From positions 62,001-126,000 of the forward strand of contig JBGTSJ010000002.1 in NCBI GenBank assembly GCA_041940305.1: a stretch of DNA of 64,000 bases, given 5' to 3'. Position numbers and translations under genes: made by a program. Numbering within the stretch: position 1 is the stretch's first letter; each line of letters opens with the position of its first letter. This DNA comes from JBGTSJ01 sp041940305 (lineage in GTDB: Bacteria; Planctomycetota; Planctomycetia; Planctomycetales; Planctomycetaceae). The notes under the pieces were generated by a model. The model was given only the letters and a program-made list of their open reading frames with translations. It was not told the DNA's origin and ran no database searches. Shown here in pieces: positions 41,377-50,568 of this stretch.

Positions 41377-42375
41377 ATGAAGTACGCCGCGCGCTATCTG
41401 GCTCTGCTGCTCCTGGTCCCCTGCCCTGCCCTGGCCGGCGAGACGCCGCAGCCGGTGCGGATGGGCTGCGGCATTATGACGTTCGATACCGTGCCGGGCT
41501 GGGGGCTGGATGAGAACGGGATGTCGGTGCTGGGACCGACGCACGGGTCGGTCGTGATCGACAGCGAAGGGAACATCTACACCAGCGCGCAGGTCGGCGT
41601 GTTTGTCTTCAATCCGGAAGGCGAAGTCGTCCGCCGGTTCCTCGGGGACGAGTACTCGAACATCCACGACATGGAGATCCGTCAGGAGGAAGGGGGCGAG
41701 TTCATCTACGGGGCGCGGAACGCCGCGGGCGAGGGTTTCAAGTTCCGGGCCGACGACGGCGAGATCGTGCTCAAGCTCGGGTACCCGCAGGAGTCGGGAC
41801 TCAACCTTGAGAAGTTCGCACCGACCGCGATCACCGTCGCGCCAGGGGGCGACATCTTTCTCTCCGACGGCTACGCCAGCAATCACATCTTCCGGTTCGA
41901 CAAGGACGGCAAGTACCTGTCGCACTTCGGCCGCAAGGGGAACGGACTCGACGAGTTCAACACCGCCCACGGCATGACGCTCGACACGCGCTACGATCCG
42001 CCGCGGCTCCTCATCTGCGACCGCAACCATCAACCCAAGGGACGACTGCTGCACTATGATCTCGACGGCAACTTCATCGAGGAAGTCGTGACCGGCCTGG
42101 GCATGCCGACGGCCGTCGCAATCCAGGGGGACTACGTCTCGGTTCCCGACCTGCACGGCCGGCTGGTGATCCTGGACAAGAGCAACACCATCATCGCCGT
42201 GCTGGGACACAATTCGAATCCCGATACGCGAGTCAACTTCAACGTCCCGCAGGACCAGTGGATCGAAGGCATCTTCTGCGGCACGCACGGCTCGTTCTGG
42301 GACAAAGACGGCAATCTGTACGTGCAGGACTGGAACGTCTCGGGACGGCTGATGAAGCTGGTGCGCGTCCAGTGA
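41377..42375 (+). CDS. Exported NHL-type beta-propeller protein
   Basis: 332 residues. Signal peptide 1-20 (YLALLLLVPCPALAG). Repeated strands with VVIDSEGNIYTSA, ITVAPGGDIFLSDGYASNHI and FWDKDGNLYVQDWNVSGRL mark an NHL-like six-bladed propeller of the peptidyl-hydroxyglycine lyase (PAL) relatives. VTGLGMPTAVAIQGDYVSVP fits the same blade pattern. Planctomycetes have many such exported propellers; the ligand is unknown. Same strand as the aldehyde dehydrogenase, with a hairpin between. Confidence 0.82.
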   Translation: MKYAARYLALLLLVPCPALAGETPQPVRMGCGIMTFDTVPGWGLDENGMSVLGPTHGSVVIDSEGNIYTSAQVGVFVFNPEGEVVRRFLGDEYSNIHDMEIRQEEGGEFIYGARNAAGEGFKFRADDGEIVLKLGYPQESGLNLEKFAPTAITVAPGGDIFLSDGYASNHIFRFDKDGKYLSHFGRKGNGLDEFNTAHGMTLDTRYDPPRLLICDRNHQPKGRLLHYDLDGNFIEEVVTGLGMPTAVAIQGDYVSVPDLHGRLVILDKSNTIIAVLGHNSNPDTRVNFNVPQDQWIEGIFCGTHGSFWDKDGNLYVQDWNVSGRLMKLVRVQ

Positions 42376-42400
42376 GCGGACGAGAGTCGGCTGACGTTTC

Positions 42401-42435
42401 AGAAACCCGGTTTCTTCAAGATACCGGGTTTCTTA
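42401..42435 (+). terminator. Stem-loop repeat/terminator after propeller gene
   Basis: AGAAACCCGGTTTCTT with AAGATACCGGGTTTCTT; nearly the same as 41308-41343. Lies between convergent genes. Confidence 0.65.
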
Positions 42436-42490
42436 ATGCGCTCGGTGTGCCGGGCGCCGCGCTCCCTTGGCGGGTCACCGCTAAACGATT

Positions 42491-45400
42491 TCATTGGGGC
42501 GAGTTTGTCAGCGACTGGAGGTAGGCGAGCAGGTCGGATAGTTGATCCGGGGTCATGCTGGCGACGAGTCCCTGGGGCATGACGGAGACCTTCTGCAGGG
42601 CGCGGGCTTCGATGTCGTCTCGCGGCAGCGACTGCTGCAGGCCGTTGGCCTCGCGGACGAGGATCGTCTGTGCTGATTCGCTGACCACGAAGCCGGTGAC
42701 CACTCGGCCGTCCACGAGGCTGAAGGCCTGCGACTCATAGCCCTGCGCCAGCTTCTCGCTGGGCTTGAGGATCGACTCGATCAGCTGCGGCGGCGGGTAG
42801 CGGCGGCCGATGTCCACCAGATGCGGACCCTTCGGCACCTGGCCGTCGGCGGTGGTGTGGCAGGCGGAACAGGAGAATTGCCGGAACAGCTGTTCGCCGC
42901 GTTCCGAGTTCCCTTCCACCGCGAGCGTGCGCTCGACGGCCGCGTCATAGGTGAGATTGGCGATCTGGTTCGGATTGTCAGGATCGGCGGGGGGAATGAT
43001 GATCGCCGACTGCTCATCGGCGTCAGTGGTCGCTGCAGCGAGCGAGAGGCCGTCGATGTTGACCCGATGCCGCGCAAGTTCGCGCTTAAGCCGGTCGGCC
43101 GTGGCGGGGTCGCTGTCCAGCACGGCGGCCTTGAGGACCGCGGCAATCCGTGCGGAGGATTCCCACTCGCGCGGATCGTAGTAGGGGCCGGTCGTGTCGG
43201 GACGGATGCCCCACCACGAGCCGTCGTAATCGGCCTCGCGGTGATGCAGCCGGATCAGGGAAGTCAGTATCTGGTGTCGCAGTTCGCCGCTGCCGGCCGT
43301 TGCGAGCTGTCTGATGAGCCCATCGACGACGGTGGGATCGTGCATAAGTTGCAGCGCCGAGAGTGCGCCGGACGCGTGCGGGCCGTTCAACGCAGCCAGG
43401 CAGGCCTCCACGGCATGCAGTTCCGCCAAGGCGCGGACCGCCAGGTGTGGAATCACGCGGTCAGGATCCGGCTGGTTCTGCAGCGGCCGTCCCGACGGCA
43501 GCGGCGCATCATCCGGACGGCTCGTCAACGGGATGATCGACGTCGCGGCCGATGCGTCACCCAGCCTTCCCAGTGAGATCAGCGCCTGGGCACGCACGCG
43601 CGGCGATGCATCGCCCAGCGCCTCGACGAACGGCGCTGGATCAAGTCCCTCCAGTTGCGTTTCACGATCGGTCAGTGCGCGGAGGGCGTGCTCGCGGAGC
43701 GTGTCGTCTTGGGACAACTCCAGCAGCGCGGGGGATGCGTCAGCGCCGTCCAACTGCTTCAGCGTGAAGAGAGCGATCACCCGAGACTCAGGCGTCGCAT
43801 CCGAACTCGACGCCAGGTCGATGAGCGCAGCGGTCGTTTCTCCGGACTGGCCGCGCCTCAGGATCTCCCCTTGAGCGTGAAACCGCGTCACGGCCCGCGG
43901 GTCCCGCAGCAAGGCAAGCAGATCATCCCGCGTCATTTGCTTGAGGTCGGGGAACTCGGCGGGAGTGAAGTCGTCGGGGACGATGCGCGTGATGAACCCG
44001 ACGTGCGGGCCGACGTACACGGCTGCTTCGCCGCTCCACCAGCTGGCGACGAACATCCGGCCGCTCGCGTCGATATCCATGCCGGTCGCGCGGGGCATGG
44101 TGAGGAAGACTTCCTGCTGCAGGTCGAACGTGGAACCTTGTGGTTCGAGCGGGTGGTAGTAGACTTCGCTGCGTCCCCAGTCGCCGGTGAACAGGGCGTT
44201 CCCATACGGCTCGGGCCAGTCCGGGTCGGTGACGAACAGTCCGCCGGTCCCCCCTCCCCCGCCGAATGCGCCGAGCGTCGGCATCGTCTCTTCGGTGAAG
44301 TTGGCGAACAGCCGCGGGTAGCCGTACTCGGCCGTTTGTAACAGGTGGCTGACGCGGACGTCCCAGCCGGCGCCGTCGTTGGTGTTGTCGCGCGTGAACA
44401 GATTGAGGAACGGATCGATGGCGATGTCGAACGGGTTGCGGAGACCGGTGCAGAAGATTTCCAGTTCCGTGCCGTCGGGACGGACGCGGACAATGCCGCC
44501 GCCGAGGAGCGAGATGGTGCGGCCGTCCGCTCCCGTCGCCTGCTGAATGCCGTAGTCGCCGACGCCGATATACAGCCAGCCGTCGATCCCCATCCGGACG
44601 CAGTTGGTGGTGTGATCACCGCCGCGCTCGTCGATCAGGCTGGTCGTGAGGCCGGTGACGAGGACCTCGTGCCGATCGGAGACGCCGTCCCGGTCGTCAT
44701 CGTGAAAGACGCTCAGAGTCGGCGGATGCATCACCCAGACCGAGCCGTCGCGGTAGCAGAGGCCGCGGGGATGATCGACGCGGGCGAAGACGGTGAATTC
44801 GTCGGCGCGGCCGTCGTCGTCGTGATCGAGACAGCGGACGATGCGTCCGCCGTCGGGGCTCGTGCCGAGCGAGCCCTGCTCGTCAATGGCGATGTAAACC
44901 GCTCCGCCCGGCTCGCAGGCGACGGCGACGGGGTAGTTGGCGTCCGGCGACCTGGCGAACAGTGTCGCCTCGAATCCATCGGGGGCCTGAACGCTGCTGC
45001 GGAATGTCTCCTCATCGATCGGGTTCTGACTGCCGGTGCGCCGCGGACCAAAGTTGCCGCCGTTCTGATTGTTGGCGTTCGGCGGCGGACCGAACTGCAG
45101 CGGCTGCGGAACGAATCCGACCGAATTGCCGGCGAGCTGAGCCGCGACGGATGCGGCGCGCTTCTCGAAGAATGTCTTTAGTGCCGGCGGCTGCGGACCT
45201 GCACCGCCGAGTCCCCCGAAACCGGCCGGTGGCTCGTTGCGGGCGGCGAGTGCGGCGGCTTCCTGTTCGCGAACGGCCTGGGTCGCAGCGTCGAACTCGT
45301 CAACGAGCGCGGTCAGCTTCTCGGTATCGAACGCGGATGTGGACAGATCACGCAGCAAGTCGAGGTACTGCTGGCGGATATCCGGGATCGCGAGCAGCCG

Positions 45401-46471
45401 GTCCGACAGTTTGTTCTCTCCCGGATACGGCCTGATCACGCTCAGGTCCATCAACTGGTCGGGCGTCCCCATCAGCAGGAAGTTGGCGAGTGCGAACTCC
45501 AGGTCGCCTGGCAGGAAGGCGAACTGCTGCGTCGCCGGATCAAGATAGAGCGCGTAGTTGTGCCCGAGCGCGAAGAAGCTCTCCAGATTGGACGTGAGCG
45601 CGTTGGCTGCCAGGAATCGCAGGAAGGCGTCGACGTCGATGAACGAACCGATCTGCGAGCGAAACTCGTCGTCGCTGCCGGCATTGACGAGCCGTGCGAA
45701 CGCGATCAGACGCTGCTGCTCCTCGGTCGTTGCTTCGCGCTGCGGCCGGTAAGTGCGGTCGTAAGCGGTCCAGTCGTCTCCGAGGTGGTCGATGCCGCGA
45801 ATCCCGAAGGGGCGCAGCAGCAGGCCTTCATCGCTGGCGAAGTGCCGGACGAGGAACGGGCTGTCGATGCCTTCCACCGCGGTGTAGAGTCCCAGCGTCT
45901 CGCGATCGTAGCGGCCGGGCACGCTGAGGCTCACCGCGGCGAACGCCGAACGGGGAGTCGGGACGCCGGCCGCCTCGAAGATCGCCAGCGCGACCTGTTC
46001 GCGAGCCTTTGCCGGATCGAGCGGCGTCGCATGCAGATGCAGTGAGGCAAGGCCGTCCCATTGCTGGGGCGAATTCCGATCCAGCTCGACCGCCAATGGC
46101 CGCTTGACTCCCTGCGCCGAGACGAAGTATGTGATGTTTCCGTCGTAGCGAACCCCTGCCCTCTCCAGCGTCTGATCGTTGATCGTGACGGTCCCCTCCG
46201 CCCAGGGAAACGCCGTGCCGAACAGATTGCGCGCCGCTTCCCGCTGGGAACTTGGCGGTGGAGGATTCGCGCCGCCGTTCGGTCCGAATTGAACCGGCGC
46301 CGGCGGCTGCATGGCGTCGAATTCCTCGGCCGACAGCGAAAGATGCACCGTCCAGACGGCGGACCGATTGGAGTGGTCTGCAAGCTGATCCACGTCGTCA
46401 GCTGCTGCGGCCGGCAGGGCTGAGAAAAGGAACGCGGCCAGGACGAAGCGGGACGTGGTTTGTCGAGCCAT
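42491..46471 (-). CDS. CotH-like + PVC-type propeller + HEAT + cytochrome c fusion
   Basis: 1326 residues. Signal peptide (~1-23). Residues ~35-440 resemble the CotH kinase domain (WTVHLSLSAEEFDAMQPPAP, YDRETLGLYTAVEGID, NYALYLDP...FAFLPGDLEFA). About 500-850 form the PVC-type dehydrogenase-like propeller (VQAPDGFEATLFARSPDANY, RGLCYRDGSVWVMHPPTLSV, GDHTTNCVRMGIDGWLYIGV). About 880-1110 are HEAT repeats. The C-terminal ~140 residues are a cytochrome-c domain with CSACH (Cys1201, Cys1204, His1205). It is probably periplasmic or outer-surface, with electron-transfer and phosphorylation- or carbohydrate-related parts in one chain. CotH fused to this architecture is unusual. Standalone on the minus strand. 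Confidence 0.88.
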   Translation of the reverse strand: MARQTTSRFVLAAFLFSALPAAAADDVDQLADHSNRSAVWTVHLSLSAEEFDAMQPPAPVQFGPNGGANPPPPSSQREAARNLFGTAFPWAEGTVTINDQTLERAGVRYDGNITYFVSAQGVKRPLAVELDRNSPQQWDGLASLHLHATPLDPAKAREQVALAIFEAAGVPTPRSAFAAVSLSVPGRYDRETLGLYTAVEGIDSPFLVRHFASDEGLLLRPFGIRGIDHLGDDWTAYDRTYRPQREATTEEQQRLIAFARLVNAGSDDEFRSQIGSFIDVDAFLRFLAANALTSNLESFFALGHNYALYLDPATQQFAFLPGDLEFALANFLLMGTPDQLMDLSVIRPYPGENKLSDRLLAIPDIRQQYLDLLRDLSTSAFDTEKLTALVDEFDAATQAVREQEAAALAARNEPPAGFGGLGGAGPQPPALKTFFEKRAASVAAQLAGNSVGFVPQPLQFGPPPNANNQNGGNFGPRRTGSQNPIDEETFRSSVQAPDGFEATLFARSPDANYPVAVACEPGGAVYIAIDEQGSLGTSPDGGRIVRCLDHDDDGRADEFTVFARVDHPRGLCYRDGSVWVMHPPTLSVFHDDDRDGVSDRHEVLVTGLTTSLIDERGGDHTTNCVRMGIDGWLYIGVGDYGIQQATGADGRTISLLGGGIVRVRPDGTELEIFCTGLRNPFDIAIDPFLNLFTRDNTNDGAGWDVRVSHLLQTAEYGYPRLFANFTEETMPTLGAFGGGGGTGGLFVTDPDWPEPYGNALFTGDWGRSEVYYHPLEPQGSTFDLQQEVFLTMPRATGMDIDASGRMFVASWWSGEAAVYVGPHVGFITRIVPDDFTPAEFPDLKQMTRDDLLALLRDPRAVTRFHAQGEILRRGQSGETTAALIDLASSSDATPESRVIALFTLKQLDGADASPALLELSQDDTLREHALRALTDRETQLEGLDPAPFVEALGDASPRVRAQALISLGRLGDASAATSIIPLTSRPDDAPLPSGRPLQNQPDPDRVIPHLAVRALAELHAVEACLAALNGPHASGALSALQLMHDPTVVDGLIRQLATAGSGELRHQILTSLIRLHHREADYDGSWWGIRPDTTGPYYDPREWESSARIAAVLKAAVLDSDPATADRLKRELARHRVNIDGLSLAAATTDADEQSAIIIPPADPDNPNQIANLTYDAAVERTLAVEGNSERGEQLFRQFSCSACHTTADGQVPKGPHLVDIGRRYPPPQLIESILKPSEKLAQGYESQAFSLVDGRVVTGFVVSESAQTILVREANGLQQSLPRDDIEARALQKVSVMPQGLVASMTPDQLSDLLAYLQSLTNSPQ

Positions 46472-46731
46472 GCAGGCAGCATCTCCAACGCTGGACGGGC
46501 AGACGGGCGAACGGGATTCGCCGGAAGCAGCCGCGTCGCGGGTTGAGAAACACCGCGGGCAAGGCGCACGATCTCCGGCGGCCCTGGCTCAATGGAACCC
46601 CGCAGAATCGGAAAGGTTCCGCGGAAGCAGCGAAGGAGCGAGCGGTCGCAGCACGGTCGGCACAGCCGCCGGCGGAGCACGGATTGCGCTCACCGGCTCA
46701 GTCATACAGGGCGGAGAAGCCGGCAGCGGCG

Positions 46732-47187
46732 CTACTGCGCCTGCTGCTGTTCTTCGGGTGAAGGCTCGCGCACTTCCTTCACGGTGACGTCGAAGTTGAG
46801 CGCGCGCCCGGCCAGCGGATGGTTGGCGTCGATCACGACGGCGTCATCGGCGACTTCGGCCACGGTCACGATTCGTGCGCCGGTCGGCGACTGCACCTGG
46901 AACTTCTGCCCGACCTGCGGCTCGGTCCCTTCCGGAAACTGCTCGCGCGGGACCGACTGCATCAGTTCCGGATTCCGCTCGCCGTAGGCGTCCTGCGGGG
47001 GGACGGTGACCTGCAACTGTTCGCCCGGTTCTTTCCCTTCAATCGCGCGCTCGAGGCCGGGGATGATCTGTCCCTTACCGTGCAGATACGTGAGCGGCTC
47101 GCGGCCGTCGGAGCTGTCGAGCACGTTCCCCTGCTCGTCGGTCAGGGTGTAATCAATGCTCACCACTTTCTCGCGTGTTGCCTGCAT
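46732..47187 (-). CDS. FKBP-type peptidyl-prolyl isomerase, SlyD-like
   Basis: 151 residues. VSIDYTLTDEQGNVLDSSDG and PLTYLHGKGQIIPGLERAIEG are the FKBP part, and VTVPPQDAYGERNPELMQSV leads into the insert-in-flap chaperone domain typical of SlyD. It closes with DANHPLAGRALNFDVTVKEV. The His-rich metal-binding tail of E. coli SlyD is missing; the C-terminus is PSPEEQQQAQ. It catalyses proline isomerisation and assists folding in the cytoplasm. Minus strand; the upstream gap (47188-47470) carries a low-complexity repeat. Confidence 0.92.
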   Translation of the reverse strand: MQATREKVVSIDYTLTDEQGNVLDSSDGREPLTYLHGKGQIIPGLERAIEGKEPGEQLQVTVPPQDAYGERNPELMQSVPREQFPEGTEPQVGQKFQVQSPTGARIVTVAEVADDAVVIDANHPLAGRALNFDVTVKEVREPSPEEQQQAQ

Positions 47188-47470
47188 CTCGGCCTCCTCT
47201 GGGGATGAATCTGGGGAAGGTTGAGCGGGCCCCGAACTCTGACCCTAACAACGTGACCCTCAGACACAAGGCCTATGCGGCGGGAAGTTGACGAATCCGG
47301 AAATTGCCGAAGTAACCACGGAAGGTACGGAATACACGGAAGCCAAGAATGAGAACCGCGAAAGGCGCGAAATGAGCGAAAGGGGTGAGTGATGGCACTC
47401 GCCCTGATTTCGCCACTTTCGCCTTTTTCGCGGTTCATTTCTTTCCGGGCATCCGCTGCCCGCCTGGTGC
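47188..47470. other. Intergenic with low-complexity repeats
   Basis: Between SlyD and the oxidoreductase gene. 'gtaaccacggaaggtacggaatacacgg' words at 47312-47341 match the style at 17431-17455, followed by 'gcgaaaggcgcgaaatgagcgaaagg'. No gene seen. Confidence 0.55.
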
Positions 47471-48790
47471 TTACAGCCCTGCCACTTCCCAGCCGGGGCG
47501 GTACTCGCGCCGCAGGAATGCGGCGGCTTCGGGGACGCCGACTGCCTCCAGCTTCTCGCTGTCCCACTCAATCGTCCTGCCGCTGCGGTAGGCGACGTTT
47601 CCCAGGAGGACGGTTTCGGTGAGCGGGCCGGAGTAGGAGAAGGGGCACGAGGTTTCGCCGCCGCTGACGATCGCGCTGGTCCACTCGGTGTAGTGGTTGT
47701 GGTCTTCGAACTCGGGGAGCTGGTAGTCTGCGAACTTCTCGCGGGGGAAGAGTTCCGGCATTTCCGGGAAGCCGACGAACAGGTTTCCGTGTTCGCCCAC
47801 GAACAGAATGCCGTTGAGGGAGCCCTTCCAGTCCTCGGGGGCCTGGAAGAGTTCGCGGGGAGGCTGCTTGCCCGCTTCGTACCAGGTGAGCTGGAGCGTG
47901 TCTGTTGTCTGATCGGTGCCGGGGAAGGTGTAGTGCACGATGCACCAGAGCGGCCCGCTTTCCGGATGCGGCGGGGGTCCCTCGGCGTGGATCGTCCGCG
48001 GGGGGCCGAGCTTCAGCGCGTTGACGACCGGATCGAGGATGTGGCAGCCCATGTCCCCCAGCGCCCCGGTGCCGAAGTCCCACCAGCCGCGCCAATGGAA
48101 CGGATGATACAGTCCCGCGACGTACGGCCGTTCCGGGGCGACGCCCAGCCATTGGTTCCAGTCGAGATGCTCCGGCGGCGTCTCTCCTGACTCGGGACGT
48201 TCAAGTCCCTGCTTCCAGAAGTTGCCGGGGCGGTCGGTCCAGGCGTGGACTTCGCTCACCTTGCCGATCGCGCCCGATTGCACGGCGGCGACGGCGGTCT
48301 TCAGCCGGGCCGTCGCGTGATGCTGGATTCCCATCTGCGTCACGACCCCCTGCTCTGCCGCGACCTCGGCCAGCCGCCGGGCTTCGTAGACGGAGTGGGT
48401 CAGCGGCTTCTGGGTGAAGACGTGCTTCCCCAGCTGCAGCGCCGCCATACTGGCCGGCGCGTGCGTGTGGTCGGGGGTCGAGACGGTGACGGCGTCGATG
48501 TCCGATTGCTCGAGCAGCTTCCGCCAGTCGGTGTACCGCTTCGCCTGCGGGAACCCCTCTCCCGCCGCACCCAACCGCTGCTCATCCACATCGCAGATTG
48601 CCACGACGTTGTGGCCGACCGACGTCTCGGCCAGGTCGGAGGCCCCTTTCCCGCCGATACCGATGCAGGCGATGTTCACCTTCTCATTGGCCAGCGCCGC
48701 CCGCAGCGGCCGCCCGACCCAGGGAGCGACGAAGCTGGCGGCCGCCACCTGCTGCAGAAAACGGCGGCGAGAGCAGGGAACGCGGTGCAT
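47471..48790 (-). CDS. Tat-exported Gfo/Idh/MocA-family oxidoreductase
   Basis: 439 residues. Twin-arginine signal SRRRFLQQVAAASFVAPWVG. Rossmann part IACIGIGGKGASDLA then VVAICDVDEQRLGAAG, and the catalytic-type motif QKPLTHSVYEARRLAEVA (EKP replaced by QKP). The C-terminal half is the usual beta-sheet dimer domain with HPFHWRGWWDFGTGALGDMG. Such planctomycete enzymes are thought to process sugars in the periplasm. Adjacent to the DUF1501 gene on the same strand (34 nt), a common pairing in this phylum. Confidence 0.9.
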   Translation of the reverse strand: MHRVPCSRRRFLQQVAAASFVAPWVGRPLRAALANEKVNIACIGIGGKGASDLAETSVGHNVVAICDVDEQRLGAAGEGFPQAKRYTDWRKLLEQSDIDAVTVSTPDHTHAPASMAALQLGKHVFTQKPLTHSVYEARRLAEVAAEQGVVTQMGIQHHATARLKTAVAAVQSGAIGKVSEVHAWTDRPGNFWKQGLERPESGETPPEHLDWNQWLGVAPERPYVAGLYHPFHWRGWWDFGTGALGDMGCHILDPVVNALKLGPPRTIHAEGPPPHPESGPLWCIVHYTFPGTDQTTDTLQLTWYEAGKQPPRELFQAPEDWKGSLNGILFVGEHGNLFVGFPEMPELFPREKFADYQLPEFEDHNHYTEWTSAIVSGGETSCPFSYSGPLTETVLLGNVAYRSGRTIEWDSEKLEAVGVPEAAAFLRREYRPGWEVAGL

Positions 48791-48824
48791 GGGGATCTCC
48801 GGTGTCGGTGGTGTGCGATCAGTG

Positions 48825-50225
48825 TTATGAGGAGAGTAATTCGATCGGACTGCCGGTGCACGCCTTCAGCGGACGGCCGGCAGGGTCGGTCACGTGCAGA
48901 TCATCAGAGACGCCGAGCAGATGGAGCACGGTTGCGGCGAGGTCGGCCGGCGTGACGGCCGCATCGACGGGGTAGGCTCCTTCGCTGTCCGAAGCACCAT
49001 ACGCAGTGCCGCCCGGAACGCCCGCGCCGGCGAGCACGACCGTTTGCACATGCGGCCAGTGATCTCGTCCGGCCTTGCCGTTGATCCGCGGAGTGCGGCC
49101 AAACTCGCCGCAGCACACGACCAGCGTTTCGTCGAGCATTCCGCGCAGCGCAAGATCATCCAGCAGCGCCGAGATGGCCTGGTCGCTGGGAGGAGCGAGA
49201 CGATTGCGGAGATGCGCGAAGTTGTTCCAGTGCGTGTCCCAGACCGGGGAGTCATCCGGACCTTCGTAATGCCAATACACCGTGACCAGTGAGACTCCGG
49301 CCTCGACCAGTCGTCGGGCCAGCAGGCAGCCCCGTCCGAACAGGTGCGCGCCGTAGCGCTCCTGGACCGGCGCCGGCTCCGCGTCCTGATCGAGCGCGGC
49401 ATGGATTGCATTCGACGAAAGCAGAGAGAAGGCGCGGTCCCGTGAGACTTCAAACGCCCGGAGAGAGGCCGCGCATGCGGCGCCGCTGCGCCAGGCGTCG
49501 AACTCCTCCAGGAGTGACCGGCGGCGCTGAAATCGAGCGATGCTGACGCCGTCCGGGGGTTGCAGATCGAGAAGCTGCAGGCGTTGCGACGCCGGGTCGT
49601 ACTCGATGCGCACGGGGTCGTAGCGGCGTCCCAGAAAGCCGGCGGTCTGGCCAGGGAACTCGTTGATCGCCGCGTCTTTGATGACTTCCGGAAGCGAGGC
49701 GAAGACCGGAACACCCGCGGGAGACTCCCGGACGGAGGCGAGCAGCGATCCCAGATGCGGATGGTCCTCGGGGGCGGGACCGACGGTCTTCGCTCCCATC
49801 GGGTTGTTGGGGGCCGGATGCGGCATGCCGGTCAGCAGGGTATATCCGGCGGACGTATGCACCGTATCGGTATGCGTCACCGCGCGGAGCAGGCACAGAT
49901 GGTCGGCGCACTCCGCCATCATCGGAAACAGGTGTCCGAACCGGATACCCGGCACGTTCGTGGGGATCGAGGTCGTCTCGCCACGGATGCTGTCCGGCGC
50001 ATCGGGCTTGGGATCCCAGGTATCGTGCTGCGGAGGGCCGCCGGTGAGGAACAGCAGAATGCAGCGGCGGGCGCGGCCGAAGCTGGCACTCCTGGCGGAA
50101 GTCGTGGCTCCCGGCAGAGAGACGGGCGCCAGGGCGTGGCATCCCGCAAGCGAACCAATGGCGAGGAGCGTGCGACGCGAGAGTCGCAGCCGGGTGATGC
50201 CGGCCAGTTGATCGAGCGCAGGCAT
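48825..50225 (-). CDS. Tat-exported DUF1501 (sulfatase-like) protein
   Basis: 466 residues from the ATG at 50225 (GAGGTGG just upstream); an ATG at 50276 is in frame. Tat signal LSRRTLLAIGSLAGCHAL. The DUF1501 pattern is clear: CILLFLTGGPPQHDTWDPKP, RFGHLFPMMAECADHLCLLR, TDTVHTSAGYTLLTG, VVCCGEFGRTPRINGKAGRD and HWPHVQTVVLAGAGVPGG. The fold belongs to the alkaline-phosphatase/sulfatase clan, but the substrate is unknown. Upstream of and co-directional with the Gfo/Idh/MocA gene, likely one transcript. Confidence 0.9.
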   Translation of the reverse strand: MPALDQLAGITRLRLSRRTLLAIGSLAGCHALAPVSLPGATTSARSASFGRARRCILLFLTGGPPQHDTWDPKPDAPDSIRGETTSIPTNVPGIRFGHLFPMMAECADHLCLLRAVTHTDTVHTSAGYTLLTGMPHPAPNNPMGAKTVGPAPEDHPHLGSLLASVRESPAGVPVFASLPEVIKDAAINEFPGQTAGFLGRRYDPVRIEYDPASQRLQLLDLQPPDGVSIARFQRRRSLLEEFDAWRSGAACAASLRAFEVSRDRAFSLLSSNAIHAALDQDAEPAPVQERYGAHLFGRGCLLARRLVEAGVSLVTVYWHYEGPDDSPVWDTHWNNFAHLRNRLAPPSDQAISALLDDLALRGMLDETLVVCCGEFGRTPRINGKAGRDHWPHVQTVVLAGAGVPGGTAYGASDSEGAYPVDAAVTPADLAATVLHLLGVSDDLHVTDPAGRPLKACTGSPIELLSS

Positions 50226-50568
50226 CGACCTACCACCTCGTGATCGAACCCTGAAGCTGACAGGCGGAGTCCGCATCCGCTCCGTAGGGACTGTGCACGT
50301 CCATCATACGACCTTTCAGGACTGCGCGAAGTTCGGGCGCCGGTGCGGCCAGTGGGCGGAACAACAGGAGAAGCCGCCTGTCGTGTCCGGCCGATGCGCA
50401 ATTCGCTCGGTCTCGGGGCTCACACTCTCTCTATTCTCTTTCTTCTTTGCGGGTCATTGCGTCTCTGTGCCTTTGCGTCGAACTCCCTCTGCGACTCCCT
50501 TCCCTTGACGCTCGCCGGAGCATGCGCGAACCTGTGTCGGCCGTGGCTGTCTGCCCGGCAGGTGAGTG
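50226..50568. other. Divergent intergenic region
   Basis: ~340 bases between the DUF1501 gene and the first ABC gene. Contains a low-complexity 'tctttgcgggtcattgcgtc / tctgtgcctttgcgtcg' stretch at 50445-50490, the same family as others near 2225, 23375 and 32421. No gene seen. Confidence 0.5.
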
